64,000 nucleotides of DNA, taken from assembly GCA_903904755.1 (NCBI GenBank), contig CAIVDV010000013.1, positions 62,001-126,000 of the forward strand, written 5' to 3'. Below, piece by piece: positions 21,801-30,412 of the stretch (positions are counted from its first letter, which is position 1; every line of letters begins with the position of its first letter). Under the pieces are notes generated by a model. The model did not search any database and was not told the DNA's origin. It saw nothing but the letters and a program-made list of their open reading frames with translations. The position numbers and the translations under genes were made by a program. Source of the stretch: an uncultured Acidobacteriaceae bacterium. Lineage in GTDB: Bacteria; Acidobacteriota; Terriglobia; Terriglobales; Acidobacteriaceae.

Positions 21801-23263
21801 TGACCAGCGGCATGACGGTTCAGCCTGATCTGACCCTGGTAAACGCGAACCTCGACGGCCAGGCGATAGCATTTTCGCCGGTCGAGTTCATCGGGGACGG
21901 CGTGCCCGTCTATTCGCTCGACCATGCACGGGTGCTCGCCGCCCAGGCGCAGCGGCCCGCCAGCGACGGCGGCGGCCAGGTACTCCTCACCGGGGATGCC
22001 TCCGTCTTCACCACAGCTCCCGCGCCTTTTGCCCCCCAGAGCATTGCGGGATTCGACCGCGCAGGGCACGCCTGGAGCTATCCCAACCTCTGGCCCGGCC
22101 TGCACCCAGCTCACAGCGCCCCCGTACCCGATCACCCCGGCGAACTGGTGGGCGTAACCCACCTCCTCGGCGGATTTGTCACCCCGCCAAACTCGGACGC
22201 GGGACCCTTGTTTGCCGTAAACGGCAACTTTGGCCCAATCTATCTGATGACGGCCGACGGGCTCTTTGTTGACCAGTTGTTTGAAGACACGCGACTGGGA
22301 ACGCCATGGAAGATGCCCGTGGAGCAGCGCAATATGCTGCTCGACGGGGTTTCTCTGGGTGAGGAGAACTTCCACCCGTCCATCGTCCAGACGCCGGACG
22401 GCTCCGTCTATCTGGTTTCCGGGCGGTGGGTCAGCCTGGTCCGCGTGGAGGGCCTGAGCTCAATCCGGCGGATATCCGCGCCGCCCGTGGATTTGACCCA
22501 GGCGGATCTGGACGGAGTCCGGCGATTCAGCCGAACCACAGAGTCGGCCCGCCTCGCTCGCACCGGTGCCCAGACCGCGCACATTCCCTCGCTCCCCAAG
22601 CCGCCCGCTTCTCTCGCGGACTTCCTCGGCGCGCCCGGGCTGCCATGGATGACGATCAACCAGCGGATCCGGGCGCAAGGAGTTGCCCAGGTCGCCCAGG
22701 TGCAGGAGGCCGCAGCCGCAGTGGCCGGCTCCCGCCTCTGCCTCGCCTGGCATACCCAGGATGCAAAGTTGCTGGCCAACGCCGGCAACGTCGCAAATGC
22801 GCCCTTCAAGAGCGGTGGCGCGCTGGACCTCATGCTCGGGACAGACAGCCACGCAGACCCCGCACGCACCGCTCCGGTTGCCGGAGATCTGCGGCTGCTC
22901 GTCTACGAAGTCAACGGCCAGCCCCGCGCAACTCTCTACCGCGCGGTGGTCCCGGGAACCAGCCATTCCGTTCCGTTTTCCTCGCCAGACCGGACGGTCA
23001 CCTTCGACCAGGTGCAGGATGTCAGCGCACAGGTCGAGTTCTATGAAAACCAGGGGGACTACGCCCTCTCAATTCCGCTGGCGGTGCTGGGGCTGAAGCC
23101 GTCACCCGGACTCACCGTCCAGGCCGATATCGGTTTTCTTCGCGGCGATGGATCCACCACGCTGCAGCGCCTCTACTGGAACAACAAGGCCACCGGCGTC
23201 GTCTCCGATGTCCCCTCTGAGGCCGAGCTGACACCAAACCTCTGGGGCTCGTGGACCTTCTGA
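18860..23263 (+). CDS. Large secreted NHL/beta-propeller protein with FlgD-like and CBM9/DOMON-like domains
   Basis: 1467 residues. A Sec signal peptide (RRNFPRLAAAVSLAVVFLAGVASPAQ) is followed by two discoidin-like beta-sandwich stretches (about 35-370). Next is a FlgD/Ig-like module (about 390-490: FTLAQPGYVTLVLEDAKGNRVRNL, AWWDGSDDLGR). Then come NHL-type propeller blades (about 630-830: DPVGITIDAAGNLYISDRG, NNPRGLTIDSGNRLWVAEED) and an EF-hand-like loop DRNGDGIPQPDE (about 963). The last 220 residues resemble CBM9/DOMON sugar- or haem-binding domains (VQADIGFLRGD, YWNNKATG). No catalytic residues recognised. Probably an extracellular or periplasmic binding or scaffold protein; function unknown. 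It is a single-gene unit. Confidence 0.75.
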   Translation: MRRNFPRLAAAVSLAVVFLAGVASPAQPGKPGHSLPPTQAPAGPLATVLTDDLLDDQAAAEWVDGAEHPLASPAALRARLWTATRGPLYGQLLFGAGAQPGPRALRVGFRSPVDVGAVVVRGGGVLSVLRPGAAYPGNLADDSKWLPATRLIQGQSSTAEVSPDGYAVWALPPGTRTRALRFTHTSAATDTTFAGVLQGIYVLGARFANLAPLATVLTSQNAAAAPLLTDERFKASTWDNGPAFHDPVTPDNPAWIQLSWAQPVNLRGLALFNAGFSAGQVSWLDAGQDPSKATPAAWHSAVAPFTIGSQYPSPFGIDWLDFGKTITTRAIRLTMTAGIDEHHNSQLAGTTRNQARVWLTELMAMAVPGAQENAAVPMAMAAALAPAAAPHPPIPVRFTLAQPGYVTLVLEDAKGNRVRNLISDTLFPAGESTAWWDGSDDLGRDTDAAAHGIDVIPTHLVTPGRYTVRGLVHDKIHLRYQFSVYGPGNPPWLTADHRGGWLADHTPPSAALFVPGSSAPGGQPLVYLGSAVGESGPSLAWVTLDGRKVGDSTWVGGIWAGAPYLARDEGAGALAGPFAYAASSAPDRDHPNARATILLHITGLTPQGEKPLFAQPIQMPPAPSAPSDPGDAGSAPPISPFQQLTGFVIHNGVAVVSLPGAGQLLFVDVARGAALGTLAVADPRGAAFDAQGRLLVLSGKRLLRFAALSAASHLVPAALPAPTPVAIAGLQDPVGITIDAAGNLYISDRGPSQQVKVFGPAGQQLRTIGDPGAPRAGAYNPHHMNNPRGLTIDSGNRLWVAEEDYQPKRVSVWTLDGKFVKAFYGGPEYGGGGNLDPADASRFYYHGMAFHLDWATGSWSLERILDRYPWDSVAVRRDPLPSEPYMVHGRRYFSSAFATETSSARAVVLYREAADGTAVAVAGAGNAAGWTALSRPEFAASLPPDSNLASVDSRQGVFFLWTDRNGDGIPQPDEVTFRKELTSGMTVQPDLTLVNANLDGQAIAFSPVEFIGDGVPVYSLDHARVLAAQAQRPASDGGGQVLLTGDASVFTTAPAPFAPQSIAGFDRAGHAWSYPNLWPGLHPAHSAPVPDHPGELVGVTHLLGGFVTPPNSDAGPLFAVNGNFGPIYLMTADGLFVDQLFEDTRLGTPWKMPVEQRNMLLDGVSLGEENFHPSIVQTPDGSVYLVSGRWVSLVRVEGLSSIRRISAPPVDLTQADLDGVRRFSRTTESARLARTGAQTAHIPSLPKPPASLADFLGAPGLPWMTINQRIRAQGVAQVAQVQEAAAAVAGSRLCLAWHTQDAKLLANAGNVANAPFKSGGALDLMLGTDSHADPARTAPVAGDLRLLVYEVNGQPRATLYRAVVPGTSHSVPFSSPDRTVTFDQVQDVSAQVEFYENQGDYALSIPLAVLGLKPSPGLTVQADIGFLRGDGSTTLQRLYWNNKATGVVSDVPSEAELTPNLWGSWTF

Positions 23264-23270
23264 ATCTGGG

Positions 23271-25085
23271 CTACTCGGCCAGCTTCAGCTCCAGTTCCTC
23301 CCAGCGGGCTATCAGGCTATCCACGGCGCTCTGCGCGGCTTCGACCTCCGCGAGTGCGCCCTGAAGCCGCGCTGCGTCCACCACCACGGCAGGGTCTTCG
23401 AGCTGCGCCTTTTTCGCGGAGAGCAGTTCTTCCGCCTCAGCAATCCGCTGCTCAATCGTCGCGTAGTCGCGCGCATCGATATAAGACAGCTTCTTTTTTC
23501 CAGCCGGTGACGCGGGAACTGGGGATTCAGACGATGCGGGTTTCGTGGAAGCCCCGGATTTCGCGGCCTGCAGCCCGGCCCGTTGCCAGCTCTCCCACTG
23601 CCAGTAGTCGGCAAAGCGTTCCACCCGGCCCAGACCGTCAAAGCCCAGCACCGTAGAAGCAACGCGGTCGAGCATATACCGGTCATGCGTCACCATCACC
23701 AGCGCGCCCGGGTACTCCAGCAGGCTTTCCTCCAGAATCTCCAGCGTGGGAATGTCCAGGTCGTTCGTCGGCTCGTCCAGCAGCAGCAGGTCTGCCGGCT
23801 GCAGCATCAGGCGCGCAATCAGCACCCGCGCGCGCTCCCCGCCAGAGAGCCGACTGACGGGCTGGTTCAGTTGCTCGCCGGTGAACAGGAAACGCGACGC
23901 CCAACTGGCGACGTGGATCAGCCGGTCCTGGTAGACCACCGAGTCGCCTTCCGGGGCAAGTGCGCGGCGCAGGGTCAGGCTTTCGTCCATCTGCCGCGTC
24001 TGGTCAAAGGACACAATGCGAAGCTGCTGCGCGCGCTTGACCTCGCCCGTCTCCGGCTCCAGGTCGCCGCGCATCAGCCGCAGCAGGGTCGTTTTGCCGC
24101 TGCCGTTCGGGCCCACCAGGCCAACCCGCATCCCTGCGTGGAGGTTGAAGTCAAGGTTGGCAATCAGTTTCCGCCCGCCAAGTGTGAGGTCAACCCCTGC
24201 GATTTCTACCAGCCGCTTCGTCTTGCGGTCACTCGCCGTAAAGTCGATGGCGGCCGACCCGGTTTGCGCTCGACCCTTCATCTCCTTCAGGTCGCCAATC
24301 ATCTCATTGGCAGAGTCAATGCGGGCCTTGCTCTTGGTCGTCCGGGCCTTGGGACCTCGCCGCAGCCACTCCATCTCGCGCTTTACGCGGTTTTCCAGTG
24401 CTTCCTGGCGCTTGGCCTGCGACTCCAGAAAACCTTCCTTCTGCTCAAGAAACTGGCTGTAATTGCCTTTCACCCGCAGCAGCCCCTCGGGATACTGCCG
24501 ACTCAGCTCAACCATTGAAGTGGCTACGTTCTCAAGAAAGTACCGGTCATGGCTGACCACCACGGTCGCAAAGGCCGCCTGCGTCAGAACATCTTCCAGC
24601 CAGCTGATTCCAGCCAGGTCCAGATGGTTCGTAGGCTCGTCCAGCAGCAGAACGTCAGGCTCCGTCGAGAGCGCCATGGCAATGGCAAGCCGCTTCTTCC
24701 ACCCGCCACTGCAGGTCGCCGCTTCCACTTCGAAGTCGGTAAAGCCCGCGCGCCCCAGTGCTTCAGCCACCCTGCCTTCGTGCAGGTTTTCCGGCACCCC
24801 CGCTTCCTGCAGAGCCTCGGTCACCACAGCGCGCGCCGTTTTGCCCGGAACAAACTCGCTGATCTGGGAAACGTAGGCTGTACGGGTCAGCCGCCGCCGG
24901 GCCACTTCGCCCCGATCCGGCTCAATCGCTCCCGCCAGTATCCCGAGCAGCGTCGATTTCCCGCTGCCGTTCGGCCCAATCAGCCCAATCCGGTCGCCTT
25001 CATCTATCAGAAACCCAATCTCGTCAAAAAGAGCCGTCGCCCCAAACCGCTTGCTCAGCTCCCGCCCTGTCACCAGTGTCGCCAA
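23271..25085 (-). CDS. uup: ABC-F ATPase, Uup subfamily
   Basis: 604 residues, soluble, with two ABC ATPase domains and no membrane segment. Domain 1: Walker A GPNGSGKST, signature CSGGWKKRL and LLLDEPTNHLD. Linker: KRQEALENRVKREMEWLRRGPKARTTKSKAR. Domain 2: GPNGSGKTT, LSGGERARVLIARL, LLLDEPTNDLDIPTLEILEE. A C-terminal coiled coil (TIEQRIAEAEELLSAKKAQLE) typical of Uup follows. ABC-F proteins act on the ribosome or on DNA structures; Uup has been linked to replication-fork/branched-DNA handling and ribosome function. No in-frame ATG near the domain start; TTG 25085 preceded by AGGGAGAG is chosen. Divergent from the regulator gene. Confidence 0.9.
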   Translation of the reverse strand: MATLVTGRELSKRFGATALFDEIGFLIDEGDRIGLIGPNGSGKSTLLGILAGAIEPDRGEVARRRLTRTAYVSQISEFVPGKTARAVVTEALQEAGVPENLHEGRVAEALGRAGFTDFEVEAATCSGGWKKRLAIAMALSTEPDVLLLDEPTNHLDLAGISWLEDVLTQAAFATVVVSHDRYFLENVATSMVELSRQYPEGLLRVKGNYSQFLEQKEGFLESQAKRQEALENRVKREMEWLRRGPKARTTKSKARIDSANEMIGDLKEMKGRAQTGSAAIDFTASDRKTKRLVEIAGVDLTLGGRKLIANLDFNLHAGMRVGLVGPNGSGKTTLLRLMRGDLEPETGEVKRAQQLRIVSFDQTRQMDESLTLRRALAPEGDSVVYQDRLIHVASWASRFLFTGEQLNQPVSRLSGGERARVLIARLMLQPADLLLLDEPTNDLDIPTLEILEESLLEYPGALVMVTHDRYMLDRVASTVLGFDGLGRVERFADYWQWESWQRAGLQAAKSGASTKPASSESPVPASPAGKKKLSYIDARDYATIEQRIAEAEELLSAKKAQLEDPAVVVDAARLQGALAEVEAAQSAVDSLIARWEELELKLAE

Positions 25086-25332
25086 TCCACTCTCCCTGGC
25101 CCTTGGGCCCCTCTTCCCAGTGTAATGGGCGTGCTGCTGCGCCCCGCGGCAGCAAAAAATCTCCCCTCTTCCTTCCGTCAACGGTATTCTTACAGCGTGG
25201 CACTCCATGGCTTGGGACGTGCCTGCTGTCTTCGTTTGCATCAGCGCCAGCCTTCACCGGCTGGCGACCAGAACCGACCGGGTCTCTCCCGATCCCAGTC
25301 CTCTACCTGACTCACCCCCCAGGGTTAACTGC

Positions 25333-28050
25333 ATGTCTTCGATTGGGCAGGGCAAGTACCTCTTCGCTGAATTTCAACTCGACGCCACGCACCGCATCTT
25401 TGTGCGCGAGGGTGAAGTTGTGTCTCTGTCAGCGAAGACATTTGATCTGCTGCATTATTTCGTGGCAAATGCCCAGCGGGCCATCTCCCGCGATGAGCTG
25501 ATGCGTGCCATCTGGCCCGATGAGGAGATTGACGAGAGCATCCTCAACCAGCACATCTTCCAGCTTCGGCGTGCGCTCACAGCGAGCGAACCGGGATATC
25601 GTCTGCTGGCCGCTGTCCCGGGCCACGGATACCAGTTCACCCAGCCGGTCACCGAAATCGCCAGTGGCCCCAGCGCCAGCCCCCGTCTCTTCCTGCATTC
25701 GGCCGCTTCCGCTGCGCCTCGTGCGCCCCTCGCCTCCGGTCCGGCCCGCCGCGAAGCTTCCCCTGCAGCGCCACCGCCCCCCGAGCCTCCGGAATCTCGC
25801 CGCGAAGAACCTCAGACACAGCCAGCCCCAGCACCGGCCCCCGAGCCGACGGCATCGCCGGATGATACCCGCCCCACCCCGGCCGATGACGCTCCCCAGC
25901 CCTTCCGCACCTGGCAGGATGAACCCTGGACCCCGGCGGAAGAGGAGCCTCGCGCCGATTCCCGCCCCTCGTCAGATCCCGCTCCAGATGCCGCTGCGGC
26001 CGCTGCGACGCCGGCCAGGGAAGAGAACCCCAGGCACTGGAAAAGTCCCGAGCAGCGGCCCCGCAAACGCCGCTCCGCCTCCCGCAAGCGGCGCGCCAAA
26101 GTCGTTTCCGAAGAGGACGGCGATTCGCCCCGCAAATTCGCCATCACCCTGCCCCGCCTCCTGCTGGCCGCAGGCGGCATCGTCGTCCTTTCCCTCGCAA
26201 TCTGGCTCGGTTGGCGGGCCTGGCGTCAGCCCCACTACGACGGCCTCACCCTGCTCCTCACAGAGGCGGAGAACCCTGCCGGCGACCCTGAGTTTGACCA
26301 GTCCCTCACCGCCGCCCTCGCTCTCGCCCTGAACCAGTCCCCCCGCGTCGCGCTGGTTCCCCGCGCAACCGTCGCCGCAACACTCAAATCGATGCAGCGC
26401 CCCGCAGTTGCCTCGATTACCCCGGATCTCGCCCGCGAACTTTGCGCCCAAATCCATCCCCAGGCCTGGCTGGCAACCTCGGTCTCGCGTGTCTCCACCC
26501 GCTATCTCATCTCCCTCGATGTCCACGACTGCGCAACCGGATTGATTCTCGCGCAGACCCGCGGACTGGCCGACACCGCCTCCGACGCCCTGCCCTTGCT
26601 CGACCGGATGACCGGCGACCTCCGCATTCAGTTGGGCGAGCCCGCCTCTTCCGTGGCGCATCTCAGCCATCCCATTGGGGCGTCCGTCTCGCTGGCCGCG
26701 CTCAAAGTCTACGGTCAAGCCACCGGACCGGCCTTCGCCCAGCGTCCCGGAGCAGCCGAGCCCCTTCTGCAGCAGGCCGTCGCTGCCAGCCCTCAATTTG
26801 CCCAGGGCTGGGCCGAGCTCTCCATTGCGCAATACTCCGCCGCAGAGCCAACGCAGGCAGCCCTTTCCCTCCGCCGCGCCTGGGAGCTTCGCAACACCGC
26901 CGACGAGCACAGCCGCTATGCGATTTCCGCGCTCTATCTCAGCCGCGTCACCGGAGAAGCCGTCTCGCTGGACGCCAACTACCGCGCCTGGATGGCGCAG
27001 TATCCGCGCGACCCCCAGCCCTTTGCCGAACTCGCGGATCTGCTCACCCAATCCGGGCACGCGGACCAGGCAATTGACCCCGCCCGCCACGCCGTCACCC
27101 AGGACCCCGCAAACCCCGGCGTCTATACCCTCCTGGCCCGTGCCCAGATGCGGGCAGGTAATCTCGACGATGCCGCCGCCACCGCCAAGCTCGCACTCAC
27201 CCGCCACGTCGACGACTCGGCGCTCCACGCGGTTCTCTTTGAGCTGGCCTATCTGCGCCATGACTCGGTCGCGCAGGAAGAGCAGCGAACCTGGGCTCGC
27301 GACCACAAAGCTGGCCCCGAACTCGATCTCGAGCAGGCTCTGCTGCTCATCTCGCAGGGCAGCGTAAAGCAGGCGCTGGAGATTTACGAAACAGTGCTGG
27401 CCGATTACCGCAGCCAGGGCATGACCGAGGCTGCCGGCAGAACTGAGGCCGCGCTCCCCCGCCTTCAGGCGGAACTCGGCCTCACCGAAGATGCCTACGT
27501 CCGGCTGCAGAAGCTGCCGGAAGGCGCCCACTCCGCCGATATTCCGGTCGCCTGGGCTGAGGTCGGCGAAACCAGCCACGCCGCCGCGATTCTCGCCAAA
27601 GAACTGGCGGCAAACCCCGCCTCCACCATCTGGCTCCAGAACCGCGCTCCCCAGGTTCGCGCCGCAATTGCGATGGAAGAACAGCGGCCGTTGCTGGCCA
27701 TTGATGCGCTGAAAGCTGCCGCCGCATGGGACATGAGCAGCTATGAGCTCCCGGCAATGCGGGGGCGCGCCTACCTCGCCGCCAAGGAGCCGGTCCTCGC
27801 CGAGTACGAGTTTCTCAAGATTCTCGACCACCCGGGCATCGAACCCCTCTCGCCAAACTATCCCCTGGCCCAACTCGGCCTTGCCCGGGCCCTGGCCATG
27901 CAGGGCAAAAACCTGAAAGCCGCAATGGCCTATCGGACATTCCTTGACGACTGGACCCTTGCCGACCCCAACCTGCCCCGCCTGAAAGACGCACGCGCCG
28001 AAGTCGCCCGCCTGCCAAAAGCTGACGTCGCTCCCGCCCGCAAGCCGTAG
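25333..28050 (+). CDS. Membrane-anchored winged-helix (OmpR/CadC-type) regulator with TPR sensor domain
   Basis: 905 residues. Residues about 8-105 are an OmpR/PhoB-type DNA-binding domain: VVSLSAKTFDLLHYFVANAQRAISRDELMRAIWP, ILNQHIFQLRRAL, LAAVPGHGYQF. A Pro/Ala/Glu-rich disordered linker of about 150 residues follows, then a Lys/Arg-rich stretch (RKRRSASRKRRAK) and one membrane helix (LLLAAGGIVVLSLAIWLGW, about 275-295). The remaining 600 residues lie outside the membrane. They contain helical TPR-like repeats such as AALSLRRAWELRNTADEHSRYAI and QPFAELADLLTQSGHADQAIDPARHAV. A CadC-like one-component transmembrane regulator is inferred; the signal and targets are unknown. Confidence 0.85.
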   Translation: MSSIGQGKYLFAEFQLDATHRIFVREGEVVSLSAKTFDLLHYFVANAQRAISRDELMRAIWPDEEIDESILNQHIFQLRRALTASEPGYRLLAAVPGHGYQFTQPVTEIASGPSASPRLFLHSAASAAPRAPLASGPARREASPAAPPPPEPPESRREEPQTQPAPAPAPEPTASPDDTRPTPADDAPQPFRTWQDEPWTPAEEEPRADSRPSSDPAPDAAAAAATPAREENPRHWKSPEQRPRKRRSASRKRRAKVVSEEDGDSPRKFAITLPRLLLAAGGIVVLSLAIWLGWRAWRQPHYDGLTLLLTEAENPAGDPEFDQSLTAALALALNQSPRVALVPRATVAATLKSMQRPAVASITPDLARELCAQIHPQAWLATSVSRVSTRYLISLDVHDCATGLILAQTRGLADTASDALPLLDRMTGDLRIQLGEPASSVAHLSHPIGASVSLAALKVYGQATGPAFAQRPGAAEPLLQQAVAASPQFAQGWAELSIAQYSAAEPTQAALSLRRAWELRNTADEHSRYAISALYLSRVTGEAVSLDANYRAWMAQYPRDPQPFAELADLLTQSGHADQAIDPARHAVTQDPANPGVYTLLARAQMRAGNLDDAAATAKLALTRHVDDSALHAVLFELAYLRHDSVAQEEQRTWARDHKAGPELDLEQALLLISQGSVKQALEIYETVLADYRSQGMTEAAGRTEAALPRLQAELGLTEDAYVRLQKLPEGAHSADIPVAWAEVGETSHAAAILAKELAANPASTIWLQNRAPQVRAAIAMEEQRPLLAIDALKAAAAWDMSSYELPAMRGRAYLAAKEPVLAEYEFLKILDHPGIEPLSPNYPLAQLGLARALAMQGKNLKAAMAYRTFLDDWTLADPNLPRLKDARAEVARLPKADVAPARKP

Positions 28051-28067
28051 GGGCCCCGGGGCATCGC

Positions 28068-30155
28068 CTAGCTTTTCGGCATATCCTCAAGGCTCACTTT
28101 ACCCTCCGCCAGGCGCATCAGGAACTCCTGGCTGCTGAACGCCGGGCCCTTCTGGCTTGCAGCGCGCAGGTAGCTGCCGTCGTCCTGCATCAGCCGCGCC
28201 TTCGCCGTATCGGCCAGGTACACCGGCAGAATCTCATTGTGGATGCGCTCCCGGGCCACAGGATCCGTGACCGGGAAGACGACCTCGCAGCGTTCAAACA
28301 GGTTGCGTGGCATCCAGTCTGCGCTGCCCAGGTAAATTTCGTAAGCGCCGCCATTGGCAAAGTGGAAAATTCGGCTGTGTTCCAGGAAACGCCCGACAAT
28401 CGACCGCACCCGAATCCTCTCGCTCAGTCCCTTGACGCCGGGGCGCAAGGTGCACACCCCGCGGATAATCAGATCCACCTCAACGCCCACCTGACTCGCC
28501 GCATAAAGCGCCTCAATCACCGTCGGCTCCAGCAGTGAGTTCATCTTGGCAATGATGTGGGCCGGTCGGCCCGCCGCAGCATGCTCGGTTTCGCGCCGAA
28601 TCAGCGCCAGGAAGCTCTCCGCCATGGTCAGCGGAGCCACCAGAAGCGGGTTGTAGTCCGCAATTTCCGCATGGGCGGTCAGGTAGTTGAACACCATGTG
28701 GACCTGCTCGGTGATAGCGGGGTTGGCCGTGAGCAGGCTCAGGTCGGTGTAAAAGCGCGCCGTAACCGGGTTGTAGTTGCCGGTGCCCAGGTGGCAATAC
28801 CGGCGCGTCACCCCATCCTCGTCGCGCCGCACCAGCATCGCCAGCTTGCAGTGGGTCTTCAGGCCAACAACGCCATAGAACACCTGCACGCCCGCCTCTT
28901 CCATGCTGCGGGCCCACTGGATGTTGGAGGCCTCGTCGAAACGCGCCATCAGTTCAACCACAACTGTCGCCTCTTTTTGCGCAGCCGCCTGGGTCAGCGC
29001 CGAAAACATGGGAGAGTCGCGGCTGGTGCGGTAAAGCGTCTGCTTCATGGCCACCACGCGCGGGTCGCTCGCGCCCTGCTGGATAAAGTTCACCACCGGG
29101 TCGTATGCGTCATAGGGGTGATGCAGCAGGATGTCGCGCTGGCGAAGGTCCTCAAAAATGTCGTTCACCTTCCGGTTCAGGTGGAGCTGCCGAGGCTGGA
29201 AGGCCGGGAACTTGAGGTCCGGCCGGTTGATCTCCCCGTAAAAGCTCATGGTGCGCGCCAGGTTGACGGGCCCCTCGGCGGTGTACACCTGATTTTCGTC
29301 GAGTTCGAAGTTCGTGCGCAGCCGATCCACAATCTCAGGATGCGCTCCGGCCACAATCTCCAGCCGCACCGCATCCCCCTTGCGGCGGTTGTGCAGTTCG
29401 CTGCGAATCGACTCCAGCAACGATCGCGCTTCTTCTTCCTCGAAATAGAGGTTTGAGTTTCGGGTCACGCGGAACGCCGCCTGCGCCAGAACCTCATACC
29501 CGCGGTACATTCCGGTCAGGTGCTGCGCAATCAGGTCCTGCAGCAGGATGTAGTCGTAACCGCTGCCCTCGCTCAGGCGGACAAAGCGGGAGAGCGCGCG
29601 GGGCACGGTCAGTACCCCCAGCACGGCCGGCCCGCTGCTGCGGCGCTTGGCCCGCAGCAGAATGGCGAGGCAAAGCGCCTTGTTCAGGACGCGCGGAAAG
29701 GGATGCGCCGGGTCAATCGTTATCGGCGTCAGCAGCGGATCAACCTCGCGCTGGAAGTACCGGAAGGCCTCCTCCTGCTGCGCTTCCGTCAGGTCACTCC
29801 ACTCCAGAATGCGGATGCCCTGGTCCCACATCTCCGGCAGCAGGTTTTCATTCCAGCACTTGTACTGGTCTTTCACAAACGAGTGAATCTCACTTGTCAG
29901 CAGCTCCAGAGATTCCTCTGGCAGCAGCCCGTCGTAGCCCGGCTCCGTGTGTCCATCTTCCGTCCGCTGCAGCAGCCCGGCCAGGCGAATCTCCACATAC
30001 TCGTCGAGATTGCTGCCCGTGATGGCGAGGAACTTGACCCGCTCCAGCAAAGGATTGGAAGGGTCCTGGGCTTCCTCAAGCACGCGCCGGTTAAACAGCA
30101 TCCACGACTTGTCCCGTCCGGCAAAGAGCTTCTTGCGTTGCGTGCTTTTGGTCAT
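28068..30155 (-). CDS. ppk1: Polyphosphate kinase 1
   Basis: 695 residues, matching the family length. Reversibly polymerises the gamma-phosphate of ATP into polyphosphate at the membrane. Seen: the N-terminal helical domain (KSWMLFNRRVLEEAQDPSNPLLERVKFLAITGSNLDEY), HHPYDAYDPVVNFIQQGASDPRVVAMKQTLYRTS, KEATVVVELMARFDEASNIQWARSMEEAGVQVFYGVVGLKTHCK with the phospho-histidine candidate in KTHCK, the second conserved block GTGNYNPVTARFYTDL, and NGGAYEIYLGSADWMPRNL. ATG 30155 follows GAGGAAGG. Convergent with the wHTH-TPR gene, 17 bp apart. Confidence 0.96.
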   Translation of the reverse strand: MTKSTQRKKLFAGRDKSWMLFNRRVLEEAQDPSNPLLERVKFLAITGSNLDEYVEIRLAGLLQRTEDGHTEPGYDGLLPEESLELLTSEIHSFVKDQYKCWNENLLPEMWDQGIRILEWSDLTEAQQEEAFRYFQREVDPLLTPITIDPAHPFPRVLNKALCLAILLRAKRRSSGPAVLGVLTVPRALSRFVRLSEGSGYDYILLQDLIAQHLTGMYRGYEVLAQAAFRVTRNSNLYFEEEEARSLLESIRSELHNRRKGDAVRLEIVAGAHPEIVDRLRTNFELDENQVYTAEGPVNLARTMSFYGEINRPDLKFPAFQPRQLHLNRKVNDIFEDLRQRDILLHHPYDAYDPVVNFIQQGASDPRVVAMKQTLYRTSRDSPMFSALTQAAAQKEATVVVELMARFDEASNIQWARSMEEAGVQVFYGVVGLKTHCKLAMLVRRDEDGVTRRYCHLGTGNYNPVTARFYTDLSLLTANPAITEQVHMVFNYLTAHAEIADYNPLLVAPLTMAESFLALIRRETEHAAAGRPAHIIAKMNSLLEPTVIEALYAASQVGVEVDLIIRGVCTLRPGVKGLSERIRVRSIVGRFLEHSRIFHFANGGAYEIYLGSADWMPRNLFERCEVVFPVTDPVARERIHNEILPVYLADTAKARLMQDDGSYLRAASQKGPAFSSQEFLMRLAEGKVSLEDMPKS

Positions 30156-30412
30156 ACCTTCCTCAAATCACTCCACCCCGGCGCAGCCACAGCCTGCCTT
30201 GGCCGCCCAAAGTCCTTGTGGGCAAGTCTAGTGCGTTTTTGAACCGCGCCGCAATCTTCCCGGCATTTCCTGCGGTTTTTGCGCACCTCGCCCAGCTACT
30301 GGTATCAAAGTCCTTCAACACGAAGTATGAACGCGGCAAGAATTTCTGCACGGACGAACTTACCCGGCAGGCGCGCCATTTGACGCACAGGCAAAGGCGG
30401 ATGGAGGATAAA

